Assembly (NCBI GenBank): GCA_036381435.1
Contig: DASVCW010000024.1
Coordinates: 1-38,812 of the forward strand
Origin: Fodinibius sp036381435
Lineage (GTDB): Bacteria > Bacteroidota > Rhodothermia > Balneolales > Balneolaceae
Length of the DNA stretch: 38,812 nt
Direction: 5' to 3'
The notes beneath the pieces were generated by a model, which had not been told where the DNA came from, made no database searches, and saw only the letters and a program-made list of their open reading frames with translations. The first letter of the stretch is position 1. Every line of letters begins with the position of its first letter. A program made the position numbers and the translations under genes. Shown in pieces: positions 17,276 through 25,711 of this stretch.

Positions 17276-18043
17276 ATGGGAGATGCCTTCAAGTCGCTGT
17301 TAATTTGGTCGGGCGTTGGCATGTTGGTTTTGATTTGGCTGCCAATGCTTGCTGTTTGCCGCCTTTTTGACCGTGACCCCGCTCACTACCGTACCGGTAA
17401 ATTGTTTCGAAAGTTGGGCAAATCAATCTCCCGGATCAACCCTAGCTGGAAAATTACGATAAGCGGGCACATAAATATCAATGATCGTAAACCTTATGTG
17501 ATGGTCTGCAATCATCTTTCGCAGGCTGACATCCCTTTAATTTCGAACCTGCCCTGGGAAATGAAGTGGGTGGCCAAAAAAGAACTTTTTGACTTGCCGG
17601 TGGTAGGATGGATGATGAAGCTGGCAGGCGATATTTCGGTAGACCGCAGAGCAGTAAACAGGAAAAAAGCAACCTTCGAACAAGCCCGGTTTAATTTAGA
17701 AAATCAGTGTTCAGTGATGTTTTTTCCTGAAGGAACACGCTCGCGGAATGGAAAGCTCAAAACATTTGCAAAGGGAGCTTTTGAACTGGCTATCCGGGAA
17801 AAAGTCGACATACTTCCACTGGTTATTGACGGTACCCAAAATACTTTACCGAAAAAAAGCTGGAAATTTGGAGTCGCAAGGAATATAAGACTCAAAGTTT
17901 TAGATCCTGTTTCAACTGAAGAATATGATCTAAACGATGTTTCTACATTTTCGCTTGAAGTCCGTTCAAAAATAGCCGACCAACTCGCAAAATGGCGAGG
18001 TGAAGATGAAGTACTCATACAGAACGCAGATAAAACGGATTAA
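17276..18043 (+). CDS. plsC: 1-acyl-sn-glycerol-3-phosphate acyltransferase (PlsC family)
   Basis: 255 residues. Membrane-associated enzyme that acylates lysophosphatidic acid to phosphatidic acid in phospholipid synthesis. A hydrophobic N-terminal segment (about 8-27) anchors it. The acyltransferase motif NHLSQAD carries the catalytic H80 and D85 (HX4D), and the substrate-binding motif FFPEGTRSRNG spans 149-159. Close paralogues that acylate other lysolipids share these motifs, so the exact acceptor is inferred. It starts one base after the helicase stop codon, so the two genes form an operon. Confidence 0.9.
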   Translation: MGDAFKSLLIWSGVGMLVLIWLPMLAVCRLFDRDPAHYRTGKLFRKLGKSISRINPSWKITISGHININDRKPYVMVCNHLSQADIPLISNLPWEMKWVAKKELFDLPVVGWMMKLAGDISVDRRAVNRKKATFEQARFNLENQCSVMFFPEGTRSRNGKLKTFAKGAFELAIREKVDILPLVIDGTQNTLPKKSWKFGVARNIRLKVLDPVSTEEYDLNDVSTFSLEVRSKIADQLAKWRGEDEVLIQNADKTD

Positions 18044-18240
18044 GCGAATTTCGGCAAATTTCTTATCCCACATAATCAGCTTCATCTGCCGTAATCCGTC
18101 TTCTATTGGAAAATTACCTTTTCAATTAGTATCTGGTAACAAGTCAGTCTCATAAAATTCGCAGCATCTCTTTGTATCATTTCAAACAAAAAGTTATACT
18201 GTTCCTATCAAATCTACAGCGCACTTAAAAGTATCAAACG

Positions 18241-19590
18241 ATGGCACAGTTTAGATTAAAAGCAGTTTCCTCAAAGGGGAAAATGATACAGACCGAATTC
18301 GAAGCCGACAGCAAAAAAATGGCTGAAGAACGGGTCAACAAGCTTTCCCGGAAAAACGGCTTTAAGGTACAGTCGATCGAGAAGAAGCAGACGTACATGT
18401 ATAAGGTGAAGAAAGGCGCCAAAGATCCTGTTACAGGAGAACAGGAAGCCTATTCAAAAGAGGAGGTGGAAAAGGCACTTGTTAAGCTGGGCTATAAGGT
18501 CCTCAGTGTCAATAAAAAATGGTTTGATTTGAAGGGAGGCGTGCCGCAACAAGAAGTGGTTACTTTCATCCGTCTTTCGGCCGACCTTCTGAAACAGCAG
18601 CTTAGTTTTGACGAAATTTTAGTGCTGCTGTATGAAGATACCCAGAATAAACGCATGAAGGAGGTCATCAAGCAAATACAAAAAGACCTCAAAAATGGTA
18701 AAGAAGGGCATGAAGTGTATGGAAAGCATGAAGATGTGTTCGGTAAGTTTGCCGCTTTTATGCTTAGCGTTGCATCGACCAGTGGTAACATGGCACAGGT
18801 ATTTGAAAGTACGGCAAAATTTCTAGAACGCGATGCCGAATTCAAGAAAAACCTGCGCCGTTCTTTGATGATGCCGGCCGTTACTGTTTTAGCTGTTATC
18901 GGTGTTGTACTTTTCTACGTAGGCTATATTTTTCCCGCTACCGCTGAAGTATTTTTGGATATTGGAATTGATCTTGAAAAGCAGGCACCTATGACCGCCG
19001 CTACCCTGGAACTGAGCTACTGGCTACAGGCAAACTGGCTCATCATCACCCTTTCATTCGTAGTTCCCATCGTCGGGTTTATCTACTATGTTAAAACGCC
19101 TAAAGGCAAGTTATGGCTCGATAAAAATATGATGAAAATGCCCGTTCTGGGTGATATTATGCATAAAACCAGTATCGAAATCTTTTCGAGGGTTTTCTAT
19201 ACTCTGTACAGCGGAGCGGGGCAAAACATTGAGGTGATTAAAGTGGCGGCTGAAGCTTGCCGAAACACTTATATGGAGAAACAGATTAAAGAAGTGGCCA
19301 TTAAGATGATGCTTAAAGATGGGGCCGGGCTTATTGAATCTCTCAGCGCAACAGGGGTTTTTACAGATACTGCAATCAGCCGTTTTAAATTGGGTGCGGA
19401 ATCGGGCGCCCTGAGGGAAAATGCCAAGCAGCTGGCTGAATATTATGAGATTCAGACCACGTACAAAATGGAATCGATTATTGATTTAATAAGCCTGCTT
19501 GTGAACCTCTTTATTATGATAGCGCTTATTGCCATAACGATTGTGTCTTCTGAAGCGGCGCTGATTAAACCAAACGCTCCGGGAATGTAG
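18241..19590 (+). CDS. Type II secretion / type IV pilus inner-membrane platform protein (GspF/PilC family)
   Basis: 449 residues. Polytopic platform protein that, in the family, couples the assembly ATPase to pilin extraction. Two T2SSF domains are visible: one from about 100 to 235 ending in a hydrophobic stretch (VTVLAVIGVVLFYVGYIF), the second from about 300 to the C-terminus ending in LLVNLFIMIALIAITIV; a further membrane segment lies near 262-285. The N-terminus has two successive soluble modules, FRLKAVSSKGKMIQTEFEAD and a second ending KALVKLGYKVLSVNKK, where many family members have one. No pilin, ATPase or secretin gene is adjacent, so it is an orphan copy here. It appears monocistronic. 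Confidence 0.85.
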   Translation: MAQFRLKAVSSKGKMIQTEFEADSKKMAEERVNKLSRKNGFKVQSIEKKQTYMYKVKKGAKDPVTGEQEAYSKEEVEKALVKLGYKVLSVNKKWFDLKGGVPQQEVVTFIRLSADLLKQQLSFDEILVLLYEDTQNKRMKEVIKQIQKDLKNGKEGHEVYGKHEDVFGKFAAFMLSVASTSGNMAQVFESTAKFLERDAEFKKNLRRSLMMPAVTVLAVIGVVLFYVGYIFPATAEVFLDIGIDLEKQAPMTAATLELSYWLQANWLIITLSFVVPIVGFIYYVKTPKGKLWLDKNMMKMPVLGDIMHKTSIEIFSRVFYTLYSGAGQNIEVIKVAAEACRNTYMEKQIKEVAIKMMLKDGAGLIESLSATGVFTDTAISRFKLGAESGALRENAKQLAEYYEIQTTYKMESIIDLISLLVNLFIMIALIAITIVSSEAALIKPNAPGM

Positions 19591-19594
19591 TTTT

Positions 19595-19709
19595 CCATCC
19601 GACGGCTGAACTTGCCGTCAGATGGATTAGAAAGGACGTAGCTTTTTGGGTTGAATAAGTATTGTTTCCTGTCATATCCGTCTGACCGCAGAACCAGCGT
19701 TCAGACGGG
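19595..19709. repeat. Family B paired palindromic element, copy B3
   Basis: Left hairpin CCATCCGACGGC (19595-19606), loop, then GCCGTCAGATGG; right hairpin from CCGTCTGACCGC to GCGTTCAGACGGG, ending at 19709. It shares both hairpins with B2 but its spacer (including GCTTTTTGGGTTGAA) is unrelated. It lies between the GspF-like and DTGA protease genes and may also end transcription of the former. Confidence 0.82.
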
Positions 19710-19779
19710 ATATTCTGCATGATACAAAGCAGAATTACTCGTATATTTAAAGCTGCTTAAGGGTAGATCAAATCAACGA

Positions 19780-20235
19780 ATGGCAAAGAAGGACAAACAG
19801 TTAAAAGTTATAGGACGGTTGGAGAGTATCGATTTTCCCGAATGGGATCTTTTTGATATCGATGCAAAGATTGACACCGGAGCTTATACATCAAGCTTGC
19901 ATTGCCATCACATAGAACCATTAGAACAGAACGGTCAATCGTTCGTGAAGTTCAATCTGTTGGATCCATCTCACGAGACCTATAACGAGAAACTTTTCAA
20001 GCTGCCTGTGCATCAAACGAAGTTGATAAAAAGTTCGAACGGATCTACTGAAGAGCGCATCATTGTAAAAACCAAAGTGCGAATTTTCGATAAAATTTTT
20101 AAAGCCGAGCTCTCGCTTACCGACCGCTCCGAAATGAAATATCCGGTACTGGTGGGACGGAAACTCATCAAAAACCGTTTTTTAGTTGATACATCACAAA
20201 AATACCTGTCCAAGAGGAATAACCATAAAAATTAG
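19780..20235 (+). CDS. RimK-associated aspartyl protease-like protein (retropepsin fold, PF05618-type)
   Basis: 151 residues. Belongs to the family often annotated as ATP-dependent zinc protease, which has a single-domain pepsin/retropepsin-like fold. The signature IDTGAYTSSLHC holds D32-T33-G34-A35, the aspartyl protease active-site triplet, and the C-terminal block YPVLVGRKLIKNRFLVDTS is the typical hydrophobic-Gly partner. It is 6 bases upstream of rimK, and the pairing is widespread in bacteria. A regulatory or maturation role for RimK or its tagged products is inferred (in Pseudomonas an analogous gene is rimB); peptidase activity cannot be confirmed from sequence. Confidence 0.88.
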   Translation: MAKKDKQLKVIGRLESIDFPEWDLFDIDAKIDTGAYTSSLHCHHIEPLEQNGQSFVKFNLLDPSHETYNEKLFKLPVHQTKLIKSSNGSTEERIIVKTKVRIFDKIFKAELSLTDRSEMKYPVLVGRKLIKNRFLVDTSQKYLSKRNNHKN

Positions 20236-20241
20236 ACATTC

Positions 20242-21165
20242 ATGAACATCATTGTACTTTCACGTAATTCAAAACTCTATTCAACATCACGACTGGTTGA
20301 AGCCATCGAAAAAGCGGAACATCGAGCTACCGTCTTAGATCATTTAAAGTGTGATATTGTCAGTGAAAAAGATAATCCCTGTATTTATTACCGGGGTGAA
20401 AAAGTAACCGGGGTTGATGCGGTAATTCCACGTATCGGAGCTTCAGTCACATTTTACGGTTCGGCTGTCGTACGCCAATTTGAGATGATGAAAGTATTTA
20501 CTGCGGTTGAATCGCAATCGCTTGTCCGTTCCCGCGACAAGCTCCGGAGCCTGCAGATTATGGCTCGTGCCGGGGTGGGAATGCCGAAAACGGTATTCAC
20601 CAATTATTCAACCGAAGTACGAAATCTTATCAACACCGTAGGCGGAGCACCACTGATTGTAAAACTCCTGGAAGGAACGCAGGGCGTGGGTGTGGTTCTG
20701 GCACCGACTTTTAAAGCCGCAGAATCGATTATACAAGCCTTTCACAGCATGAAAGCGCGCGTAATTGTGCAAGAATTTATTGAGGAAGCCAGGGGGGAAG
20801 ATATCCGGGCTTTTGTTATTGACGGTAAAGTGGTGGGAGCCATGAAACGTAGCGGCGGTGAGGGAGAATTTCGCTCCAATCTTCACCGCGGAGGCAGCGG
20901 AAAGCTAATTAAACTAAGCAAAGAAGAACGTAAGGCCGCCCTTATCGCTGCCAAAGTGATGGGACTTTCTGTTGCCGGTGTTGATATGCTTCAATCTGAC
21001 CGCGGCCCGCTGGTGCTGGAGGTTAATTCATCACCCGGACTCGAAGGCATTGAAAAGGCTACCGGCAAAAACATTGCGGGAAAGATTGTTTCTTTTGTTG
21101 AACGAAAAACCCTTGAACGTAAAAACAACCCGTCAAAGCGACGTAATTTGACTAAGAATGCCTGA
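20242..21165 (+). CDS. rimK: RimK-type alpha-L-glutamate ligase (ATP-grasp)
   Basis: 307 residues. ATP-grasp ligase that adds glutamate residues to the C-terminus of ribosomal protein S6 in E. coli and can make free poly-glutamate. The N-terminal pre-ATP-grasp domain runs to about 100; the ATP-grasp core has K141 in LIVKLLEGTQGVGV, the RSGGEGEFRSNLHRGG loop at 203-218 and metal ligands D248, E260 and N262 (LEVNSSPGLEGIE). These positions coincide with the known E. coli active-site residues. Its stop overlaps the next gene by 8 bases. Whether S6 is the substrate here would depend on its C-terminal residues, which are not in this window. Confidence 0.93.
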   Translation: MNIIVLSRNSKLYSTSRLVEAIEKAEHRATVLDHLKCDIVSEKDNPCIYYRGEKVTGVDAVIPRIGASVTFYGSAVVRQFEMMKVFTAVESQSLVRSRDKLRSLQIMARAGVGMPKTVFTNYSTEVRNLINTVGGAPLIVKLLEGTQGVGVVLAPTFKAAESIIQAFHSMKARVIVQEFIEEARGEDIRAFVIDGKVVGAMKRSGGEGEFRSNLHRGGSGKLIKLSKEERKAALIAAKVMGLSVAGVDMLQSDRGPLVLEVNSSPGLEGIEKATGKNIAGKIVSFVERKTLERKNNPSKRRNLTKNA

Positions 21166-22099
21166 AAACATTACTATTAACGGGTACAAAATCGGGCTCG
21201 GTGAAGAGCGGGAAATTCAGTTGAACATTGCCCGACTGCCAACTTATACCAGTATTGACCTGCCTGTCCACATTTTTCGGGCTAAAGAAGATGGTCCGGT
21301 ACTTTTGCTTACCGGCGGGCTGCACGGCGATGAACTCAATGGTATTGAAATTGTGCGGCGAATGGTGTATAAAAATATGCTGATGCCCGAGAAGGGCACT
21401 GTAGTCGCTATCCCGCTGGTGAATGTATATGGTTTTATTCAGAATGTGCGGGGCGTACCGGATGGCAAAGACATCAACCGGAGTTTTCCGGGCATAAAAG
21501 GAGGCTCGCTGGCGCGCTTACTGGCCTATACGCTGATGAATAAGATCATCCCGCAAATTGATTTTGGCATTGATTTTCATACAGGCGGATCATCACGAGC
21601 CAATTACCCCCAAATCCGCTGCACACTTGATATTGATGAAAATCGTGAGCTGGCCGAAGCTTTTGCCCCGCCGCTAATCGTTAATTCTTCACTGATTGAC
21701 AAATCTTTTAGAAAAGCAGCCCATAAAAAGGGGAAACATATTCTAGTGTTTGAAACCGGTGAATCAGTCCGCTTTGATGAACCGGGAATTCAGCAGGGAA
21801 TTGATGGTACTATAAGGATGATGAAGCATTTAGGAATGAAAAGTGAAGCGCCGGCAACCGATCATGAAACAGAAATTTATCGCAAATCACATTGGATTAG
21901 AGCCAAATATGCGGGGCTTTTCCAGACAAAAATTAGTTTGGGCGATAAAGTTAAAAAACGTCAGCTTTTGGGATATATCACCGATCCCTATGGTAATGAA
22001 CGTTTTCCGTTTAAGTCCCCCCACAATGGCAGAGTAATCGGCCTGAATTACGGACCGGTCGTTCATAAAGGAGACGCCCTGCTTCACTTAGCTTTCTAG
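21158..22099 (+). CDS. Succinylglutamate desuccinylase/aspartoacylase-family metallohydrolase (RimK-linked)
   Basis: 313 residues. Zinc-dependent M14-like hydrolase of the AstE/AspA family. Metal ligands are visible as H56 and E59 in GGLHGDELNG and H141 in IDFHTGG; E199 in VFETGESVRFDEPG is the likely catalytic base. The C-terminal 80 residues (IRAKYAGLFQTKISLGDKV, then YGPVVHKGDALLHL) form a small beta-barrel typical of the family. It overlaps rimK by 8 bases. The family cleaves amide bonds on acidic amino acids, so it may trim or recycle the glutamate tags made by RimK; this is inference from gene order. It is not part of an arginine-catabolic ast operon. Confidence 0.85.
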   Translation: MPENITINGYKIGLGEEREIQLNIARLPTYTSIDLPVHIFRAKEDGPVLLLTGGLHGDELNGIEIVRRMVYKNMLMPEKGTVVAIPLVNVYGFIQNVRGVPDGKDINRSFPGIKGGSLARLLAYTLMNKIIPQIDFGIDFHTGGSSRANYPQIRCTLDIDENRELAEAFAPPLIVNSSLIDKSFRKAAHKKGKHILVFETGESVRFDEPGIQQGIDGTIRMMKHLGMKSEAPATDHETEIYRKSHWIRAKYAGLFQTKISLGDKVKKRQLLGYITDPYGNERFPFKSPHNGRVIGLNYGPVVHKGDALLHLAF

Positions 22100-22194
22100 T
22101 AGTGGGTAAATCTAAAGCTGTTGTACAAATTGATTCAAAGAAGCCCAAAGTTTCACGAAGGCTTTTTATAATTTAAAATTGATAATTCGCGTTT

Positions 22195-22548
22195 ATGCGC
22201 CACGATATTCTATTTCACATCACTACCCGGGAAGTTTTTTCAGAATTTAAAAACAGTAACAGCTATGAGCCGGAATCTATTGAAGCAGAAGGGTTTATTC
22301 ATTGTTCGGGCGGCGATCAATTAAACGAAACAGCTAACCGTTTGTTTGCAAATCAGCCCAAAATATTGCTGTTGGTGATAAATGTTTCGACGCTTCGCCC
22401 CGAAGTGAAGTACGAATTGGATGAAGAGACAGGGCAGAAGTTTCCTCATATTTACGGCCCTTTAAATAAGGATTCCATCATTGATAAAATTGATATTCAA
22501 GCCGAAGAAGACGGCAGTTTTGACATTTCATTTAAATCTTATTCATAG
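22195..22548 (+). CDS. DUF952 domain protein
   Basis: 117 residues. Matches the small DUF952 family through ILFHITTREVF at the N-terminus, EAEGFIHCSG (about 30-39) and HIYGPLNKDSI (about 83-93). The family has a fold related to ADP-ribosyltransferases, but no biochemical role is established. It covers the full family length with no signal peptide, so it is cytoplasmic. It is followed after 3 bases by the metallopeptidase gene, suggesting co-transcription, although the pairing does not reveal a function. Confidence 0.82.
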   Translation: MRHDILFHITTREVFSEFKNSNSYEPESIEAEGFIHCSGGDQLNETANRLFANQPKILLLVINVSTLRPEVKYELDEETGQKFPHIYGPLNKDSIIDKIDIQAEEDGSFDISFKSYS

Positions 22549-22551
22549 ATA

Positions 22552-23403
22552 ATGATTGAACGAGCCATTCATCACATAGAGCAAACGGCCCGGGTTCCTT
22601 CGTTCAGTTCATATGAAGAACGACTTCATCCGTATGTTCGCAGTGTTTTTGAGAAAATTGAGGGTTGTAAAGAAATTGATGTGGAAGGCAATAACCTGAT
22701 ATTTCAGATAGGGGACAATCCCCGAAAACCTGTTGTCGCTCTAACCGCTCATCTGGATAAAATTAATCATTATGGTTCCATTCATCCTGAAACGCTGCCG
22801 GTAACGGCCACTGATGAATTTATTGAGGGAGCAATGGACGACTGCGCGGGACTGGGAATCATTCTTGCCATTGCCGAAGTAGCGACCGAAAAAGGTTTTC
22901 CCAATTTACAGTTTTATTTTTCAGAGATGGAAGAGAGCAAGGGACTGAAAGACCATCCCGAACTGCTTAAAAAGAACGGAGTTGGCTACAAGCACGGCAT
23001 GGGGGCACGCCGAATTGCAGAGCAGTGCAAAAAGCTTGAAATCGTGCCACAGCAAGTCATCACCCTTGACACTACACCTTTATTTAAGGGAGAAAAAGGC
23101 ATTGCATTATATTCGATGCACTGGAAGTTGAATGGCTTGAATGCTTCGCAAAGTTTAGTCGAAAAAACGGCAAAAGTCAGAGAGAAATTTCTCTTAATTG
23201 ATAAAAATATAAAGCCGGATAATAATACCAATGACTATCTGCATTATGGCAAAGTCTTCAACACGAATAGTAGGAATGATGTGATTTCAGTAGCTTTAGA
23301 ACCAGCTATTTTTCCTTATCATCAGAAAGGAGAGCGGGTCTTTGTTAATGATATTCAGCGAACACTGAATGTTTTAACCCTTTATTTAGAGAAGACAGAC
23401 TAA
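22552..23403 (+). CDS. Zinc metallopeptidase, M20/M28/M42-like
   Basis: 283 residues. The co-catalytic zinc exopeptidase fold is shown by H67-L-D69 in LTAHLDKINHYG, D96-D97 in GAMDDCAGLG, E127-E128 in SEMEES, a later LDTTPLF and a C-terminal histidine in PYHQKGE. This is the ligand order of M20/M28/M42 peptidases. It is shorter than most M20 enzymes and has no clear dimerisation insert, so the exact subfamily is unsettled. No signal peptide is present. It likely cleaves small peptides or an acylated amino acid in the cytoplasm. Its stop codon lies two bases from that of the convergent fasciclin gene. Confidence 0.8.
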   Translation: MIERAIHHIEQTARVPSFSSYEERLHPYVRSVFEKIEGCKEIDVEGNNLIFQIGDNPRKPVVALTAHLDKINHYGSIHPETLPVTATDEFIEGAMDDCAGLGIILAIAEVATEKGFPNLQFYFSEMEESKGLKDHPELLKKNGVGYKHGMGARRIAEQCKKLEIVPQQVITLDTTPLFKGEKGIALYSMHWKLNGLNASQSLVEKTAKVREKFLLIDKNIKPDNNTNDYLHYGKVFNTNSRNDVISVALEPAIFPYHQKGERVFVNDIQRTLNVLTLYLEKTD

Positions 23404-23405
23404 GT

Positions 23406-23855
23406 TTATCTAATTACCCCGTCAATAATGTGAATAACCCCATTGTTTGCCCTGATGTTATTTTCAATGACTGGCTGGGATGCTATGGAGAGATTGTCCC
23501 GGCTTCCATTTATAGTAACGGTTTTGCCGCCTAATAGGGTTACATTAGACATTACACGGAGGCTGCGTGCAGTGGCCATGCCGGTAAAAATGTGGTTAAG
23601 CAAAATATTTTCATCAGTTCTTTGCCAGTCCGGCAGATTGCTAAAAGCCTGATTTGTAGGTGCAAAAACGGTAAATGGTCCTGAATTGTTGAGCCGTTCA
23701 TCTAAATTTGCCTGCTGTAACGCTTCAGCAAACTCTGTGGTTTGACTGTTGTTTTGCAGAACATCCATGACGGTTTGTGCTTGCGAAAAATCGAAAGTCC
23801 ACAAGCTGCAAATCACTAATAAAGCCCCAACCTTGCTTTTATGCATAATATTCAT
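23406..23855 (-). CDS. Secreted fasciclin-domain (FAS1) protein
   Basis: 149 residues. A signal peptide (MNIMHKSKVGALLVICSLW, cleavage near SQA-QT) is followed by a single FAS1 domain: TVMDVLQNNSQTTEFAEALQ, the H1-like block GPFTVFAPTNQAFSNLP (about 60-76), ILLNHIF, and the H2-like end NGVIHIIDGVI. FAS1 domains mediate adhesion or matrix contacts. The start is supported by an AGGAG 6 bases upstream of the ATG, an unusually clear site for this window. It is convergent with the metallopeptidase gene. Confidence 0.92.
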   Translation of the reverse strand: MNIMHKSKVGALLVICSLWTFDFSQAQTVMDVLQNNSQTTEFAEALQQANLDERLNNSGPFTVFAPTNQAFSNLPDWQRTDENILLNHIFTGMATARSLRVMSNVTLLGGKTVTINGSRDNLSIASQPVIENNIRANNGVIHIIDGVIR

Positions 23856-24020
23856 ATAAATCTCCTGAATTTGTAAAATTTAATATCTCTCTCTTAACAA
23901 CTTGTCTATAGTATAATGTGTTTAATCATAGATGCAAATAAATAATTATTAAAAATGGTAATTTTAGGATTATAATTTTATAAGGCGGGATGATTCATTT
24001 AAAAGTCTGGGTAAAACTTA

Positions 24021-24054
24021 GGAAAGGCGTATAAATCGGAAAGGCGTATAAATC
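24021..24054. repeat. Perfect tandem duplication of a 17-base unit
   Basis: GGAAAGGCGTATAAATC occurs at 24021-24037 and again at 24038-24054 with no mismatch. It lies between the fasciclin gene and tRNA-Gly. It appears to be a recent slippage duplication without known function. Confidence 0.85.
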
Positions 24055-24085
24055 GTAGGAAAATTAAAAGAAGAAAGGAAAAAAG

Positions 24086-24159
24086 AGCGGGAAGCAGGAT
24101 TTGAACCTGCAACCTTCAGCCTGGAAGACTGACGCTCTGAACATCTGAGCTATTCCCGC
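24086..24159 (-). tRNA. tRNA-Gly (anticodon UCC)
   Basis: Reading the minus strand, the acceptor stem GCGGGAA pairs with TTCCCGC, with discriminator U as usual for glycine tRNAs. The D arm GCTC-GAGC is followed by anticodon stem TCAGT/GCTGA with loop CTTCCAG, giving anticodon UCC. The T arm is GCAGG-TTCAAAT-CCTGC. The gene has no encoded CCA and is followed by a T-rich run that can end transcription. Confidence 0.96.
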
Positions 24160-24578
24160 TTGTTGATTTCAACTGTTTCTAATTTATGAAACTGCGAACT
24201 TTATTACTTGTTAGATTATTGTACTTAAAAAGACATGCTTGCTGTAATAAATATATAAAGACAAGCAGGCGGATAAATTAGTAAACTCCAATTCCTTTAA
24301 TTCTCTGATCCAGACTCCATCAAATTTATTAGCATTTTACTGCGGTTCTTTATCATCAATAACAAAAAGAGTAAGAGTAATTCTTTAGTTTTAATTAAGA
24401 GTAATTCTTTAGTAATGAATAAACATAATTCGATTACTTTTCATTTCGTTTGTCGCGTTTCAAAGTATATGATATGACTACCATTATAAAAATACATAAT
24501 ATTTGTCGTATAATTTATATTATGTAAAGTAATTATTTTTCTTATGCCAACTATTATTAAAACTGATTGAAAACTGCC

Positions 24579-25058
24579 CTACTCCACTTCCTTTATTTCG
24601 AAAAGCGTTTTCTGAATGGCTTTAAAAGCAGGCAAATCTCCTGACTCTTCTAAAACTTCTTGATGTCTGATGATCCCTTCTTTATCAATAACAAATGAAG
24701 ATCGTTTCGAAACTCCTTTCATCCCATAATAATTTTCATAAAGCGATCCGTATTTAGATGATACTTCTTTATTGAAGTCGCTCAAAAGCGTGAAATTAAG
24801 ATTTTGGGACTTTTTAAACGCTTTCAAAGTGAAAAAGCTGTCAATACTAATACCCATAACTTCAGCATCAACTGAATTATAAAGTTTCATATTGTCGCGG
24901 GTTGTGCAAAGCTCTTCGGTACAAGTGCTTGAAAATGCCAACGGAAAAAATAGAAGGACTATATTTTTAACCCCTTTAAAATCTGAAAGGCTTACATCCT
25001 TTCCTTCGGTGTTTTTTAAAGTGAAGCCGGGAGCTTTAGTACCTGTGGATACTGACAT
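24579..25058 (-). CDS. Peroxiredoxin (AhpC/TSA superfamily, BCP/AhpE-like)
   Basis: 159 residues. Thiol peroxidase that reduces hydrogen peroxide or organic peroxides in the cytoplasm. The thioredoxin-fold active site reads VLLFFPLAFSSTCTEELC: C46 is the peroxidatic cysteine and C51 could be the resolving one, a CX4C spacing known in BCP-type proteins. The family blocks PGFTLKNTEGK near the N-terminus and FVIDKEGIIRH near 121-131 are present. It is the last gene of the minus-strand operon that begins with the NuoI-like ferredoxin, starting 6 bases after the upstream stop. Confidence 0.9.
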   Translation of the reverse strand: MSVSTGTKAPGFTLKNTEGKDVSLSDFKGVKNIVLLFFPLAFSSTCTEELCTTRDNMKLYNSVDAEVMGISIDSFFTLKAFKKSQNLNFTLLSDFNKEVSSKYGSLYENYYGMKGVSKRSSFVIDKEGIIRHQEVLEESGDLPAFKAIQKTLFEIKEVE

Positions 25059-25064
25059 CTTCTC

Positions 25065-25709
25065 TTAGTTTGGTTCTTTTTGTAAAGCAACTTCTAAACC
25101 CGTTGCCTTTTCCACTTTTTGATAACCTAAAATGGTTGTAAGCAGTCCTATAACCATCAATAGCTTCCAAACCCAAGGTTCTGATTCACTTATCGCAGGA
25201 ATATGCCAATAAAAAATGTAACTTAGCAGCAGTACAAAAACCCCGGATAAAATCATGACGTATTCATTCTTTCTATAAGTATAAACGGAATACATTAGCA
25301 ATGCGACAAGAATAGCTCCTCCCTGGTAAATAGATAATAACCAATCCTTTAACGCATAGGTATCCTTCACCAGGAAATATGATATCAAAATAAGTACGGG
25401 AAGTGCAGTGTAAGCCATCGGAAACTGGGCAAAAACAGGTTTTGATTCCCGGATAAAGACGACCAGAGAGCTTAGGATAAATGCAAGGCAGGCAATATGG
25501 CCCCATTCAACGATAAAGTCAGAAACAACACTGAAGGCTGAACCGCCTGTCGCACCGGCGATAAAAACCGAAAGCTGAATAATTACAAAGATGGATGAAG
25601 CAATGGTAAGCCCTAAAAATTTTAGCTTTCCTCTGCTTTTATTGATCCCATATAATTTTAGAGTTACATATCCGCCTGCTAGGGTTAATAAAAGAGCAAA
25701 CCAGGGCAT
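25065..25709 (-). CDS. Polytopic membrane protein of unknown function
   Basis: 214 residues, not recognised. It shows about seven hydrophobic segments: near 2-20, 31-50, 67-87, 96-113, 127-143, 149-166 and 178-193. The N-terminus MPWFALLLTLAGGYVTLKLY is membrane-embedded rather than a cleaved signal. There are no cysteine, haem or Walker motifs. The gene is 2 bases downstream of the DinB-like gene and 6 bases upstream of the peroxiredoxin gene, so it is co-expressed with redox proteins. A role linked to respiration or stress is inferred only from this context. Confidence 0.75.
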   Translation of the reverse strand: MPWFALLLTLAGGYVTLKLYGINKSRGKLKFLGLTIASSIFVIIQLSVFIAGATGGSAFSVVSDFIVEWGHIACLAFILSSLVVFIRESKPVFAQFPMAYTALPVLILISYFLVKDTYALKDWLLSIYQGGAILVALLMYSVYTYRKNEYVMILSGVFVLLLSYIFYWHIPAISESEPWVWKLLMVIGLLTTILGYQKVEKATGLEVALQKEPN

Positions 25710-25711
25710 AA

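Larger units (their letters stand above)
23856..24578. other. AT-rich intergenic region around tRNA-Gly
   Basis: Apart from the tRNA and the 17-base tandem repeat, this 723-base stretch has no gene. AAGAGTAATTCTTTAGT occurs twice, at 24373-24389 and 24397-24413 (period 24). A perfect 9-bp inverted repeat, ACATAATAT (24494-24502) and ATATTATGT (24517-24525), lies about 50 bases past the peroxiredoxin stop codon; it is too AT-rich to be a confident terminator. Confidence 0.6.

Noticed and set aside
24373..24413. Possible CRISPR-like short repeats
   Set aside because: Only two units with a 7-base gap, AT-rich, and no cas genes in the window.
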